From Metridium senile (lineage: Eukaryota > Cnidaria > Anthozoa > Actiniaria > Metridiidae): a stretch of DNA of 64,000 nt. The stretch covers positions 11,827,655 to 11,891,654 of the forward strand of contig OX459104.1 of assembly GCA_949775045.1 (NCBI GenBank), in the 5' to 3' direction. This document shows, piece by piece, positions 43,634-54,767 of this stretch (position 1 is its first letter; each line of letters starts with the position of its first letter). Both the position numbers and the translations under genes were made by a program. The notes below the pieces were generated by a model. The model saw only the letters and a program-made list of their open reading frames with translations, made no database searches and was not told where the DNA came from.

Positions 43634-43729
43634 AAAGTGACCCTGAGAGTCCTCCCGTATCCACAGATGATTGTGCATCAACAAGTGACAACATTATGCA
43701 ACTAAATGCTTTGCAGTCCACACAGAGGT
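43634..43729 (+). pseudogene. Ser/Pro-rich exon, copy 1
   Basis: Encodes SDPESPPVSTDDCASTSDN and continues to a possible donor at CAGAG|GTGTTA. A near-identical copy lies at 44731-44795. Presumed linker exon of the SAM/HECT-like paralogue. Confidence 0.45.
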
Positions 43730-44127
43730 GTTATTTTTACTGTGGTTTTTTCATTTTCTGCGAACTTGGACGTTCAATGTTTTTTTTTCAAAATACGTTT
43801 TTGGTTGACATCAATCAAAATTCCGAAGCCCATTGAACTGCTCTCAGGACTCCTCCACAAATCCGAGCAAGCCACAACCATGTATGATTTGCTGTTGGTT
43901 TTGTGGGAGAAGTTTTGAGAGCAGTTTGGTCAATATCAAATCACAGTAATGAGAAATATATAGTAATTGCATTTTTCAGAAATTTTGTCAAAAGTCATCC
44001 TTGAAAACCCAAGGGTTATATTCTGTCACTCGTTCCTCTCTTCCAGAGAAAATACCCCTGGGCATGTACAAGTTTTGTTAGAGTTTGTTCTCGATTCCAA
44101 ATTTAAAATGGCGGCCAATTAACTGCA

Positions 44128-44472
44128 GGCGCGTAGCGTCCTTTACGCATATACGCACGTGCGTACTTGTGGCGAGGAAATATTAATTTTCAGGATTTGT
44201 TTTCTTTTTATAATTGTCTTTGCTTGCTTTCTCGCACCAATATTGAGGAGATGTCATTGCTAAGTTTGCATAACAGAGAGGCAAGAAGCCCTTCTTTTCG
44301 CTTGTAATTTCACAAGGTTCTTATTAAGAAATAAAACAGTGACACATTTCCCTCAGTTGTTTATTTAGTTTTCTATTGCGAACAATAGGGGAGGGGGGGG
44401 ATACAGACTGAGTTTTGGAGCATATGCAGACATGTGCGTACTAGCCCAAAAGTCCACGCTATGCGCCTTAAC
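44128..44472. mobile_element. MITE with GGCGCGTAGCGT ends
   Basis: CAGGCGCGTAGCGTCC at the left pairs with the mirror of CCACGCTATGCGCCTTA at the right; a second block (ACGCACGTGCGTACTTG / ATGTGCGTACTAGCCC) also pairs. Inside is an (A)-rich stretch and a G-run. It lies between the two copies of the Ser/Pro-rich exon. Confidence 0.5.
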
Positions 44473-44730
44473 TGGTCACCAAATCAGAGAGTATGAGTGA
44501 TGTGATAGGTAATCAGTAGTGTCTCACTTTATTGAACTCGTGAACACAACAGCTGCTCTTGATTGGTTATCAATTGGACCAGTGTATCTTAAGTTTCTCT
44601 GATTATTTCTAATTGGTCAATTGATCGAGACAAGACTCTCTGATTGATGTTCCAATGAAGGCAGTGTAAAAATTACCCTTACACAGAGAGTAGTGAAAAC
44701 CCTCTGCTTACTCCTCTTTCCTTTTATAGT

Positions 44731-44795
44731 GAAAGTGACCCTGAGAGTCCTCCCGTATCCACAGCTAATTATGCATCAACAAGTGACAATAATGA
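44731..44795 (+). pseudogene. Ser/Pro-rich exon, copy 2
   Basis: Encodes SDPESPPVSTANYASTSDN; differs from copy 1 by two residues in this span. Flanks (AGTGAAAGTGACCCTGAGAG versus AGTTAAAGTGACCCTGAGAG) are also similar, so the duplicate covers part of the upstream intron. Confidence 0.5.
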
Positions 44796-45221
44796 ATTTG
44801 ATGTTTTTGTTGTTGTTTTAATCGACAATCGAGATTGGTAAACAGTTTATTACGATGTACTTACCAAAACTGACAATTCATGAAGCTTGTCAGTTAACGT
44901 TGGTTCACTCGCTATGCTAAATTCAGATTTTTCCTTAAAAAACAAACAAACATAAATTTGATACAAAATGAAGCCTTAGAAAGTTTAAAAAAACATATAA
45001 TAATGAAGCAAAAAGGGGAAAAAGAAAAGAAAAAAAAGGGAAAAGAAAGAGGAAAGAAAAAAGCAAGAGGAAAATAAGAGAAATGTAGAGCATTTCGATT
45101 CAAGGATTTTTACCTCAGATTGAGGTAGCTGTTCTACAAGCATTACAGTTTCTCTGCATCTTCTGCAAACACCTTTAAAATCAAATAAAGATTAAAGTGA
45201 GGGACTGGTCATAAAGAATGG

Positions 45222-45420
45222 GGGGGGGGGGGGGGTGGGCCGGAAAATTCAGAATTCACAAGGAATGACTTTTATTGGCCCATCCTTTAGACTATGCATA
45301 GTTACACGTAGGCCACCCCTATACAATGCACCACAATTACCCCCAAATACCCCCAGTGTATTGTTTAATTTTTCATGGCCCATCCCCCTTTTTCATGCTC
45401 AAAATTGTAGATATAACTAA
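45222..45420. other. G-run and low-complexity region
   Basis: A run of about 15 G, then TGGGCCGGAAAATTC and C-rich text. The ORF here is not protein-like. Looks like a repeat fragment. Confidence 0.4.
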
Positions 45421-46023
45421 CAATTTGGGATTGTTTTTTGAGGTTTTATTAGGAATTATTATCAAATATATCAAGTAACGGAAGTATGCGTCGCGGTCTG
45501 AACAGTGAGGTCAAGGTCACGTAAACACGATTTTCACCAACCAATAGCTTTTGTGAAGCGCATATTTATTTGCCCAAAGAAATCTATACACCATTCGAAA
45601 GCAAAGTTATTCCTCTATCAATGTGCTGAATCTTTTTGCATGGTGAAAACGATATTTATCTAAAACACACTTTCGACGAGTCAAATTACCTCACTTCGTA
45701 AATAAAATTATTTTTGATCTTTGAACTAGAGGAAACTTTTCCAAAATCACGCAAATGAATGTTAAAAGACCAAACAACAATGTTATAAGATGTTTGGCTT
45801 CTAAGGTTTATTTTTTCTTTGTAAGAAGTTGCCTTCATTTTAGGCCGCCAAAACGGCGATCTCGGCGGCTCGACAATAAATCGTAATTTTCTCGAAAATA
45901 AAAATATTTTTTTCAAAAAAAAAAATCTTACTGCTTTCCCTTGTATGATAATGTATTCTGTGGCAAAGTTTGAGCGAAATCAGAAAATGGACCGTTGCCA
46001 CGAGATGTGGTTTTTTCTGACTT

Positions 46024-46393
46024 CGGATCTTAAAGTATCTTATCCACCAATCAGAACATTGCTTTCGCAATATGCTCCACCATGCCTCGATTCGTTGGTT
46101 TGCTGTTGATCTTCCATACATAAAGCTACGTTGACCACTGAATCCATCAGTTGATTCTCTACGAAAGAAATATTGTATCGATTCAATGTTCCCATTTTCA
46201 GTTCCTCTATCTGCTCTTATAACACGCGCAGTGCCACCAATGTGCCTAACATAGTCCAAGTAGTATTTAGATATTAATCAAGGATTATTGTTTGAATTTG
46301 ATACCTCTAGCCACAGAATCTTACGGCTATAGCCATCTATGGCTCCATGTACGCAGAATCCATATGGTTTTAGTTTGTCATACATGGAATAAT
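46024..46393 (-). pseudogene. Fragment of a second IS3-like (IS3EU-type) transposase
   Basis: Reads YDKLKPYGFCVHGAIDGYSR and WLEVSNSNNNP, then a stop and frame change, then IRADRGTENGNIESI (second D) and STANQRIEAWWSILRK (E). Close to the copy at 13.3-14.6 kb. Both ends are missing: LINE sequence begins at about 46399 and unrelated sequence at about 46020. Confidence 0.8.
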
Positions 46394-46398
46394 CATGA

Positions 46399-46620
46399 GG
46401 TCTAAGGCAAAATGGTATGAACAAGACCCATATTAGAAAATTAATGGACGAAAACGACATAGAAGTCACATCCTCCAAAGATATATTACATAAAGTGAGA
46501 AAATATTTTGAATCATTATATCAATCTAAATCAACAAAGACAGAAATTGATTGTAGCGAATTTCTGGTAGACCTTGATGTACCTCATTTAAAAATCAACG
46601 ACAAACACATGTGGAAAATG
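46399..46620 (+). mobile_element. LINE linker/RT N-terminal fragment (L1/Tx1-like)
   Basis: RSKAKWYEQ, then HIRKLMDENDIEVTSSKDIL, HKVRKYFESLYQSK, the segment just before the RT fingers in L1/Tx1-type ORF2. May belong to the same family as the endonuclease fragment at 31727. No flanking RT motifs. Confidence 0.65.
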
Positions 46621-47218
46621 TATGAATGTAGAGGAATGTTTAGAGGCACTAAAAAGTGGGAAGGTACAATCGATGGACCCCCCAATATGGACACCTATAT
46701 GGACCCCCTTAAAATTCAAAATATAATCTGGACGGACGCGCAGGTTGTAAGGTCACGTACACGATGGTCGTCACGCACTGGTCGTCACGCCACTCCACTT
46801 AAGATGGGACTCATACATACAAAAAAAACCCTTAAAATCATTAAACGTTCGAATCACATCGTCGATGAGCTGATATCATTAATAAACTTATACTTCTTTT
46901 TACATACTTGGTTTTTCATTGATCTAAAAAAAGCTCTATCATAAGTCTACTAAAGTGACGAGTATTTTAAAGTTTTTCCACAATCTCTCAATTCAAAAGT
47001 AACTATGTTACAAAGGAATGTATTCAAAGACTTTAACTAAGTGTAACTTTAACTAGGTGTAATCGGCTTCGAGTTCACATTATCGCTCAAAATTCCCATG
47101 GCTGAACCAAATTGAAGGAGAACCGCTGCAAGTCCTTCCTCGCTTTTCTCTTTCTGCTATCGATTGAGACTTGATTCCAAAGTGATCTGCTTCTTTTAAA
47201 ACGCAGCACTTTTCTTTG

Positions 47219-47400
47219 CTAAGTCTTTCCAGCACGAGTACTATTAAAGATTTGAAAGTTCAAGCTCTTTCCAAAGCCTGTTGGCAGGACGGCGAACAGA
47301 TCTCCCCCGAAAGTTGTTTCAATGCTTCTTTCTGTTCTGGCTTGAGAACTATTCTTAATTCTTCTTCAAAATTGATTTCACTAAACGAAGTCCACGCCAT
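47219..47400 (-). pseudogene. Fragment of a RecQ-like DNA helicase
   Basis: ATG at 47400: FEEELRIVLKPEQKEALKQL, then across a one-base frame change at a C5 run (47304-47308) DLFAVLPTGFGKSLNFQ, the Walker A motif of RecQ-type helicases. It stops at 47219. Only the first helicase motif survives; a truncated copy. Confidence 0.6.
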
Positions 47401-47696
47401 TTATCGTGTGTTATTAAACGAACACGATATTTTAATTAAAATGCATTAAAATGCTCTCTATGAAGTGCTCTGGCATACCTCACTGTCAATCTGCTGTCAT
47501 AAGTACCGAAATGCAGCATTTTGATTGGTGCGTTCGTGGACGAACGCAGTTTTTCAAAAGCCAGGGGTTTGTTTGCAAGCGTGTCCTTCCTTCCTCTCCC
47601 CCTCCCCCTAACTTGATGTTTTGTCTCGCCGTTTCGCGCGGCCATATCTGTAACATAGCTATCCCAAAACAACCAAAAAACAACTTTCTCCCGTTC

Positions 47697-49330
47697 CCCC
47701 CAAAAGAAACGCTTGCTACGCAGGCTAACGAAGGATATGCAGTTAAAGTTCCTGAAGAAGACCTGGATATCACGAATAGACCGGTTTGGTTTCTACCACA
47801 TCATGGAGTTTTCCACCCTCAAAAGCCGGAAAAACTTTGAGTAGTCTTTGATGTTCTGCGAAGTATCGTGGCACGTCCTTGAATGATCAACTCACAATGA
47901 CTTATCACAATTCAAGATGCGTGTGCACTTATTTGGCGCCACATCCTCAGCCAGCTGCACAAGCTATGCTTTAAGAACGACGATGTTATCAACTCTGCCT
48001 TAAGAAACTTCTATGTTGATGATTTTATGAAATCTGTAAAGACGGAAGAAGACGCCAATCACATGGTTAAAGATATGACAATCCTGATGTCAAAGGGTGA
48101 CTTTAGATTAACAAAATGGTCAAGCAACAAAAGGAACGTCTTACAGAATATCCAAGAATCAGAGATATCTAAATCATTAGTCGAGTTAGATTTAGATCTA
48201 GAAGACCTCCCCTCTCAAAGAACTCTCGGATTGCTATGGGACATTAATAACGACAATTTCACATTCAAAACAACGTTAAAGCTGAAACCTATGACAAGAA
48301 GAGGTATACTTTCAGTGTCAAGTTCGATATACGATCCACTTGGATTCATCGCTCCTGTGGTATTACCAGCAAAGAAGTTACTGCAAGATTTGACAAGAAG
48401 AAAACTTAGTTGGGATGAAGAAATTGAAGAAGAAGAAGCTCAACTGTGGAAACATTGGTTAGAAGACATCCCAAATCTTGCAAATGTATCTATAGAAAAA
48501 ACAATCATACCAGAGTACTTCGGAGATCTCCAACTCGCCCAACTACACCACTTCTCTGACGCCTCTGAAATCAGTTATGGAGCAGAAACCTACGGCAGAA
48601 TCATTGATGTCAACAACAATATCCATTGTGCCTTCTTGTTTGGAAAGGGACGCCTTGCACCAATCAAGACAATCAAAATACCATGTTTAGAGCTTGCAGC
48701 CGCAGTACTCTCTGTTAAGTTCGACAAGATGCTGAGAGAGGAAATGGATATACCTATTCACGAATCAATATTCTGGACGGATTCAACAACAGTTCTTGGA
48801 TACATAATGAACACTAGCAGTAGATTCCATACATTTGTGGCGAATCGTCTTGCAGTAATTCACGACGCCTCACAACCAAGCCAATGGCGTTATATTCCTA
48901 CAACCTTAAATCATGCTGAAAGCGTTACTAGAGGACTATCAGCTAATGAATTGAAGAGCCAAAGCAACCAATGGTTAAATAGTCCAGCTTTTCTACGGGA
49001 GAATGAGAACGACTGGCCATCGTCTCAGTATCAACCAGTAGATGAAACAACCCTTGAGACAAAGTAAGTACAGCAGAGCTTTCTGGTATCCAACGTAAAA
49101 CAAGAATTTGGGCTGGATAAGATCATCAACTACCATTCATCGTGGTACAGATTGAAGAAGTATGTAGCTTGGATAATTCGTTTCATTGAAAGTCTCAAGC
49201 ACAAAGAGAAAGTGACAAAAGGAAGATTAACTCCATAGGAAATTGCATTGGCAGAAACAAAGATCCTCAAGCACGTACAAAGACAAACTTTACGTGAAAC
49301 CTTAGACTTACTGGAAGTACCTGAAAGCTA
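47697..49330 (+). mobile_element. BEL/Pao retrotransposon Pol fragment A
   Basis: Begins with EGYAVKVPEEDLD and VWFLPHHGVFHPQKPEKL, the conserved start of the Pao RT region. A deletion or frame break follows, then from 47990 NFYVDDFMKS (YVDD catalytic box), GLLWDINNDNF, RRGILSVSSSIYDPLGFI, RNase H motifs (HHFSDASEISYG, CLELAAAVLS, FWTDSTTVLGY) to a stop at 49067. Degenerate sequence (NYHSSWYRLKKYVAWIIRF) continues to about 49330. No LTRs seen. Inactive. Confidence 0.85.
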
Positions 49331-49339
49331 ACGAGTAAA

Positions 49340-50485
49340 GTCAAAAGACACTCAAAGAAGAATCATGGGTCCTCTTCATCAATTGAAATATACTTCATAA
49401 AGTGAAAATGCAAAACTCACTTTTAGGCAAAATTCAAAATGTCAAACGGCAAAAAGTCAAACTCAGATTCAAAACTTGCAAGCGTTCCTTATGGTGTATA
49501 TGACTGAAAATGAACAGAAACCAACAAACGGGACCACTTATATGTTATGTAAAACATTACAAAAATAAATGCCAATGGTATAGCTTATATACTTCATTCT
49601 TTTTAGAGTTTATTTAACGAAATTCTGTGAATAACTATATATGGACATGACTATAGATACACAATAAAGAGAGGAGAAAAATCATTTGCTAATAAATGCG
49701 TGTCATTAACAATCATTAACATCGTTGTCATCAATCCCTTTGCTTCCCTGTGTTTACCGAAAAACCTTCAGGATTTATTTGTTATACTATAGTGTTTGAA
49801 CAGGACAAATCTATTTAACAGTTATTCCACGAAATCGAGTCGTACATGAGCTGATAGCCAACGAGGTGTACTTGAACTTTTCTTAATTCCTCCGTCGTTC
49901 TAAAATATATAGTAGTTTTAACACTAAAATATGCTATTTTTAGCCGTTAAAAGAAATTATTGAGGGAGAAAATGACAAAAACAGTGGAGAATTTCGATGT
50001 GTTTTGAATACATTTTGATTTGCCGTCACACGTCATTGAGCGCGCGATCGGTATTTTCACTTTCCATTATCTGTCATTTTGTCAAAAAAAACCCGATTGA
50101 AATGTTATTTTTCTTTCAAAATATGTCAAAGTTTGACCTACTAGTTAGTTTATACTAAAACAATTAGACCTCTCGCCCTCTTCTTCGCTCAGTTCGACAA
50201 AACGATCCGCCATTTTGTTTGTTTTCTTCTACCCACGGTATATGAGGTTGTATTCTGACCAAGATACACCCTCATAAAAATGCCTAAAAATAGAAGGAAA
50301 TGTATGGTTTGGAAGGACCCTGTCCTTCCAATCCATACATTCCTTTGTAATTTTGGGCAGTTTTGGATGGCTGTAACTCACTCAATATCCAACAAAAAGC
50401 AACCAATCTCAGGAATCTTACATATCTTGATCTGCTCTTTTATATTATGAGGTTCATTTCTTAATTACATTAATTAGGAAAACTA
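49340..50485. other. Non-coding interval
   Basis: No gene seen. Contains a MITE-like end near 50145-50175 (TTTATACTAAAACAATTAGA) related to 2577-2732, and TGTATGGTTTGGAAGGACC with its mirror GGACAGGGTCC-type text at 50300-50345 (imperfect palindrome). Confidence 0.4.
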
Positions 50486-51330
50486 GTGCCCAGTCCTTTA
50501 CTCGTTTTGTTACTGGCCAATGCAATGCACACATAAGAGCTTATATCAATGAAGGTAACGGCGTGACAACTGCAGAAGAGATGAAAAAAGCCCTCCAGTC
50601 CAGTGGAGGTATACATGGTGTTCGTTTGATAGCACTACAAGCCATCGTCAACAGTCCGACCAGTGATGAAGGTAAAATTCCTGGAATCAATAGGCTGAAC
50701 AACTTCTCATTCGATGAAAATAAGATGACTACATGGCGAGCCTACGAAATTGGAAATGGCAAAGTAATGGAGTGCCCACAAAAAGGTAAATTGAAGAAAT
50801 AGAAAACGCGCGCGCGTGCTGTGTGCAGTTATAAAGCATACGGGGTTGTCAGAACACGAGAGAAGTGTTAAGAGAAGCACGACTCAAAGCGGAGTGCTTC
50901 TCAACACTTCTTGAGTGTGTTGTGTCACAGCAAATGAGGAAGGCACTTGATTCAAATGGCAAACGTCTGTTTACGGTCAACGAATTCTTGTCACAACAGC
51001 AAACAAAGTCCTACTTCTCACATCGAGCTGCAAAACTGCGAAAGCAATGTGACGTCATGCCAGAAGACATTGATGCGGTCGAAGAAGAAGCAAATTTTTG
51101 CTTGATGCATGATGCCACGTAGCTGTAACAACATCCAGCTGCAACATCCAATTGAGTTTAACCAATACAACATATGTAAGATGTTTACAGAGGGCTCGCT
51201 TGGAAAGATGACGGTTCAACTGCTACAGGAGATCTGCGAAGACCTAGAGTTAAAATTACCAGAGAAGTGGGTTTGTTGAAAGCACCATATCTGGATTTGC
51301 TAAGGGAAGCTGTCTCTAAATGCACCTGCC
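50485..51330 (+). pseudogene. Exons of an unrecognised, probably cnidarian, gene
   Basis: After an AATTAG acceptor: SFTRFVTGQCNAHIRAYINE, then TTAEEMKKALQSSGGIHGVR. From 50865: LREARLKAECFSTLLECVVS, SNGKRLFTVNEFLSQQQTKS. Then in another frame QYNICKMFTEGSLGKMTVQL, LLQEICEDLELKLPEKW, and after a stop KAPYLDLLREAVSKCTCQ near 51275-51330. The pieces look like successive exons of one protein, but splice phase and frame are broken. I do not recognise the family. Confidence 0.4.
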
Positions 51331-51376
51331 AGCTAAGCTCGAATGTATAGTTTCAACAAAACACTTGATGTTATGT

Positions 51377-51765
51377 CATAGGCAGCCCAACTATTCCTCT
51401 GGAGCAGTTATTTATTTTTCAATAAATGCACTAAAAGAAAAATGTGCGCGATTCTTTTCACTATTTGCTTCGACGTGCGCTTGTAGTTTATGGGTTTCCT
51501 GTGGTAGCTTTTGGTGCGCGCTTGTAGTTTATGGGTTTCCTGTGGTCACATCTGATCCCGCAAGGCGCACTAAACTTGACATACTAGTTGTGTCCCGCGA
51601 GTCTTGCGGGATCGGGACGAAGGCTGCCAAAAGCTACCACAGGAAACCCATACACTACAAGCGTGCCTCGAAGCAAATTAATGAAAAGAATCGCACACAT
51701 TTTTTTTATAGTGCTTTTATGGAAAAAAAAATAACTGCTCCAAAGAAATGGTTGGGCTGCCTATG
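51377..51765. mobile_element. 389-bp MITE with 7-bp target duplication GTTATGT
   Basis: TIRs begin CATAGGCAGCCCAAC and run about 150 bp with indels; GTTATGT flanks both (51370-51376, 51766-51772). In the left arm GCGCTTGTAGTTTATGGGTT is present twice in tandem, the right arm has it once. Confidence 0.85.
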
Positions 51766-51803
51766 GTTATGTATTGTCTGAATTGATGTTTGTTCACCGC
51801 GAC

Positions 51804-52012
51804 AAACCTCGTTCCCAGGGCCCTCCGACGGAGAGACTTGTATTGCGTGACGACACAAAGGAGCTGCTGCACAGGACCCTAGAAACTCGGTGACAGGTAA
51901 AACAATAATCAATAACTGGCACATCCATGTCAAAACGTTTCCACACAAAATCAGGACTCACTAAGTCTAAGCTTCTCTTCTTTGATGAGAAAACTCTGGG
52001 AACGAGGTTGTG
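51804..52012. mobile_element. MITE-like element with CCTCGTTCCCAGGG ends
   Basis: AACCTCGTTCCCAGGGCCCTC at the left pairs with CTCTGGGAACGAGGTTG at the right. A similar end (CCTCGTCCCCAGGGTC) starts the inverted repeat at 63061. Confidence 0.6.
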
Positions 52013-52266
52013 CTGCGACCTAAATAATACACGGACCTGTGTAATATTTGATACGCTTTCTGATTCAAGTCATTTTAAAACTATCAAGCAATTGCTATAG
52101 CTATAACAATATGATTTATTATATAGATTGATTCTAACGCGCGCTCTGATTGGCCAAACAAGCGTGGTTTATGAGAGTATAAACCACGGTCGTAAGTTTT
52201 CGAAATCAAACAGACTTTTTTGAACGATTTTTGAACAATTTTTAATCGAAATTTATATAATAAAAT

Positions 52267-52447
52267 AAATAATTAAGGTTCAGCCTTGGTTTATACTCTG
52301 ATAACCCCACGCTTGGCATTTGAACACACTTAAAAATGTCCAAAAGCACTCGCTTTCAGCTCGTGCTTCTTGACATTTTCTCGTGTGTTCAAATTGCCAA
52401 GCATGCGGTTATCAGAGTATAAACCACGGCTGAACCTTAATTATTTG
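52267..52447. mobile_element. Foldback MITE, arms about 75 bp
   Basis: AATTAAGGTTCAGCCTTGG...GATAACC at the left is mirrored by GGTTATCAGAG...GCTGAACCTTAATT at the right. A related half-copy (AAGCGTGGTTTATGAGAG, ATAAACCACGG) lies just upstream at 52160-52195. Confidence 0.75.
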
Positions 52448-52989
52448 TTAAATATTCAATACTTGCATCAATTCGTTAGCATACAAATATTATTTGGGAA
52501 AACTACTTGAAACCGTCTTAGCGTCAGGCGAATGTATATGTACAAAACTTAGACATTCGAAAATTCTACAAGGTTTTTTTTCAAAAAAGCATTGAAAATA
52601 AAAGTATATAGTAATAGTTATAATTCGATTATGAATGGATTCAAGAAACACTGAAATTGCGTGACCCTGTCACGTTAGCGTCAAGGGCTAGCGTCTATAC
52701 TAGTGCTTCTAGCCATAGTTAACTTATGTTCTAATTGAAAGAATTATTGATTATTTGAATGAAGTGTTCATTGTACATGTATAAAAGTTAAAACTGAATC
52801 GTTATTTAGAACACAACTAATAGTGCAGTATTTTTATAATGCTTTGATTTTATTATCAAATTTATTTCTAGTCCGATTTGACATTTTAATTTATGCATAA
52901 AAATGATAATCACGCGAAAATAAAACACGAATATTCTCTTATAAAATAACTCTACTTATAACTCTAGTTATATTGCTATTTCAGCGCTT

Positions 52990-53425
52990 AATGTGATGTT
53001 TTTTAACATTGGAAATAAAATGCTTTTGTCCCAAAACTGGGGGAAATATTATTGCTTATATTAAAGCATTTATATTTGCTTATCAGAAGCGTGACAAACG
53101 GTCACGAAAGGGTCATACTCAAAAATCATTTTCGTCCGATCTATTTATTTCCCAAACTTGAAATTGCTTGTGCGAATAAAAGGATCAATTTGCTTTACAG
53201 TGGTTTAATGTGATGTTTTGTTACATTAGAAATGATTACGTCACAAAACTGGGAGAAATATCATCGCTTACTATTGAAGCATTCATTGATATTTGCTTAT
53301 CAGAAGCGTGACAAACGGTCACGAAAGGGTCATAATCAAAAATCATTTTCGTCCGATCTATTTATTTCCCCAGCTTGAAATTTCTTGTGCAAATCAAAGG
53401 ATAAATTTGCTTCACAATGGTTTAA
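52990..53425. repeat. Tandem duplication, about 217-bp period
   Basis: TCAGAAGCGTGACAAACGGT and neighbouring text recur at 53083 and 53300; the unit also includes TAATGTGATGTTTTNTTACATT. About two copies, 90 percent alike by eye. Confidence 0.8.
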
Positions 53426-53479
53426 TTTTTGAGTCCAAAATATATATACCAGGAGTAGTTTTGACTATGCGAAAATTAG

Positions 53480-53970
53480 AATCTCACAGAACTGAAACTT
53501 CCATCGCATATCCAAGCAAAACAAAGAAGAACTAGACAATACCATCCTAAAAAGTTTATTAACGTTGGCAGTAAAAGTAACACATATAAAAACAGCTTCA
53601 TAGCAAGAACAGTAAAGGAATGGAACTTACTGCCAAATAGTATTATAGACAGTCAGACACTAGATATATTCAAATCGGCACTCAGGAAACATTTATTATA
53701 GAAACACATAAATATACACATACAGTGATATGCAGAAATATGTCGCTGTACAAACATATATATATAACATTAATATTTTATATTGTATCTATACATTTTA
53801 ATTGTACATATATTTATCAATTTATTTATTACTATAATTATTCATTTATTTATTTATATTTTTATTGATCTTTTGAAATTATTTTTAAGTATTTTGTTAT
53901 ATCTGCAGTGATGGGCAACCTTTGTCGATTAAAATTTAGATTTAGATTTAGATTTAGATTTTTGTCTCAA
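53480..53970 (+). mobile_element. LINE 3' end with (GATTTA)n tail
   Basis: RRTRQYHPKKFINVGS, YKNSFIARTVKEWNLLPNSI and DIFKSALRKHLL are the C-terminus of a CR1/L2-like RT ORF. A 3' UTR ends in a GATTTA microsatellite (about 53935-53965). 5'-truncated. Confidence 0.8.
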
Positions 53971-53977
53971 TTTTTCA

Positions 53978-54063
53978 GGATAAACCAAACAAAAGGGATT
54001 CAGGGGGCACATCAAATGAGTCTAGCAGTAGCAGAGGGATCCCACATGCAACATCGTCTGTGT
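53978..54063 (+). other. Possible Ser-rich exon
   Basis: After TTTTTCAG: DKPNKRDSGGTSNESSSSSR, IPHATSSV, then a GTAAGT donor. Classic splice signals but no recognised domain; may belong to the gene at 54.1-56.2 kb. Confidence 0.35.
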
Positions 54064-54109
54064 GTAAGTTTTGAAAATTGTTAAATAAAAGTGTGCTTCA
54101 GTTCTTTAT

Positions 54110-54364
54110 ATGGAAATTTTAATCCAACAATATAAGCAACATTTTTTACCAGCTTTAACAAGTGGAAATGCAAATGCACACCACAGAAGTGACAAGGCCC
54201 AATCAGTTACCACCCACGACAATGTAGATCAAGAACTAGAAGTAACAGAACCAGAACATAAACCAGAACCAGAACATGATCCAAAACCAGAACATGAACC
54301 AGAACCAGAACATGATCCAAAACCACAACATGAACCAGAACCACAAGCACAAGATTACACATGA
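54110..54364 (+). other. ORF with Glu-Pro-Glu-His repeats
   Basis: 84 codons: ordinary start, then a degenerate repeat of EPEHDPKP/EPEHEPEP encoded by tandem GAACCAGAACATGAT-like units (about 54246-54350). Possibly an exon; the repeat is low complexity. Confidence 0.35.
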
Positions 54365-54767
54365 CAAGCTTAATACACTTTTAAACTGCTAAACGGGGAG
54401 CACATTAATCCTACGTAACTATGGGTACAAATCCTACATAGGTGACACTTCATGTCAACATGGCACTTGAACTATGCATGTGTTGTTTCTGCCTCGATTG
54501 GATAGTGTGACAAGCGTGACAAACATAATTATTCAACCTCCCATCTGCCCTAGCGAGCCCTTTCATCCTTACTTAAGATAGTTTGGATGAAGTACAAATC
54601 CTCTGAAATATTACATCTGTACAAACTGACATCTACACAATGGTAATAGTTAATATGAAACCACCGTATAAATACAGGATTTCGCGCTCAAATTTGACAC
54701 ACCAGCTCACACTCCACCAACTCCACCAGCGACTCCACAAGCATATAAATCCCATACTGAAATCCCA

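Noticed and set aside
45222..45420. 61-codon ORF after the G-run
   Set aside because: Low-complexity Pro/Arg text without motif; no splice or homology support.
47436..47773. Minus-strand ORFs over the start of BEL fragment A
   Set aside because: Antisense to the conserved plus-strand BEL text; no recognisable protein.
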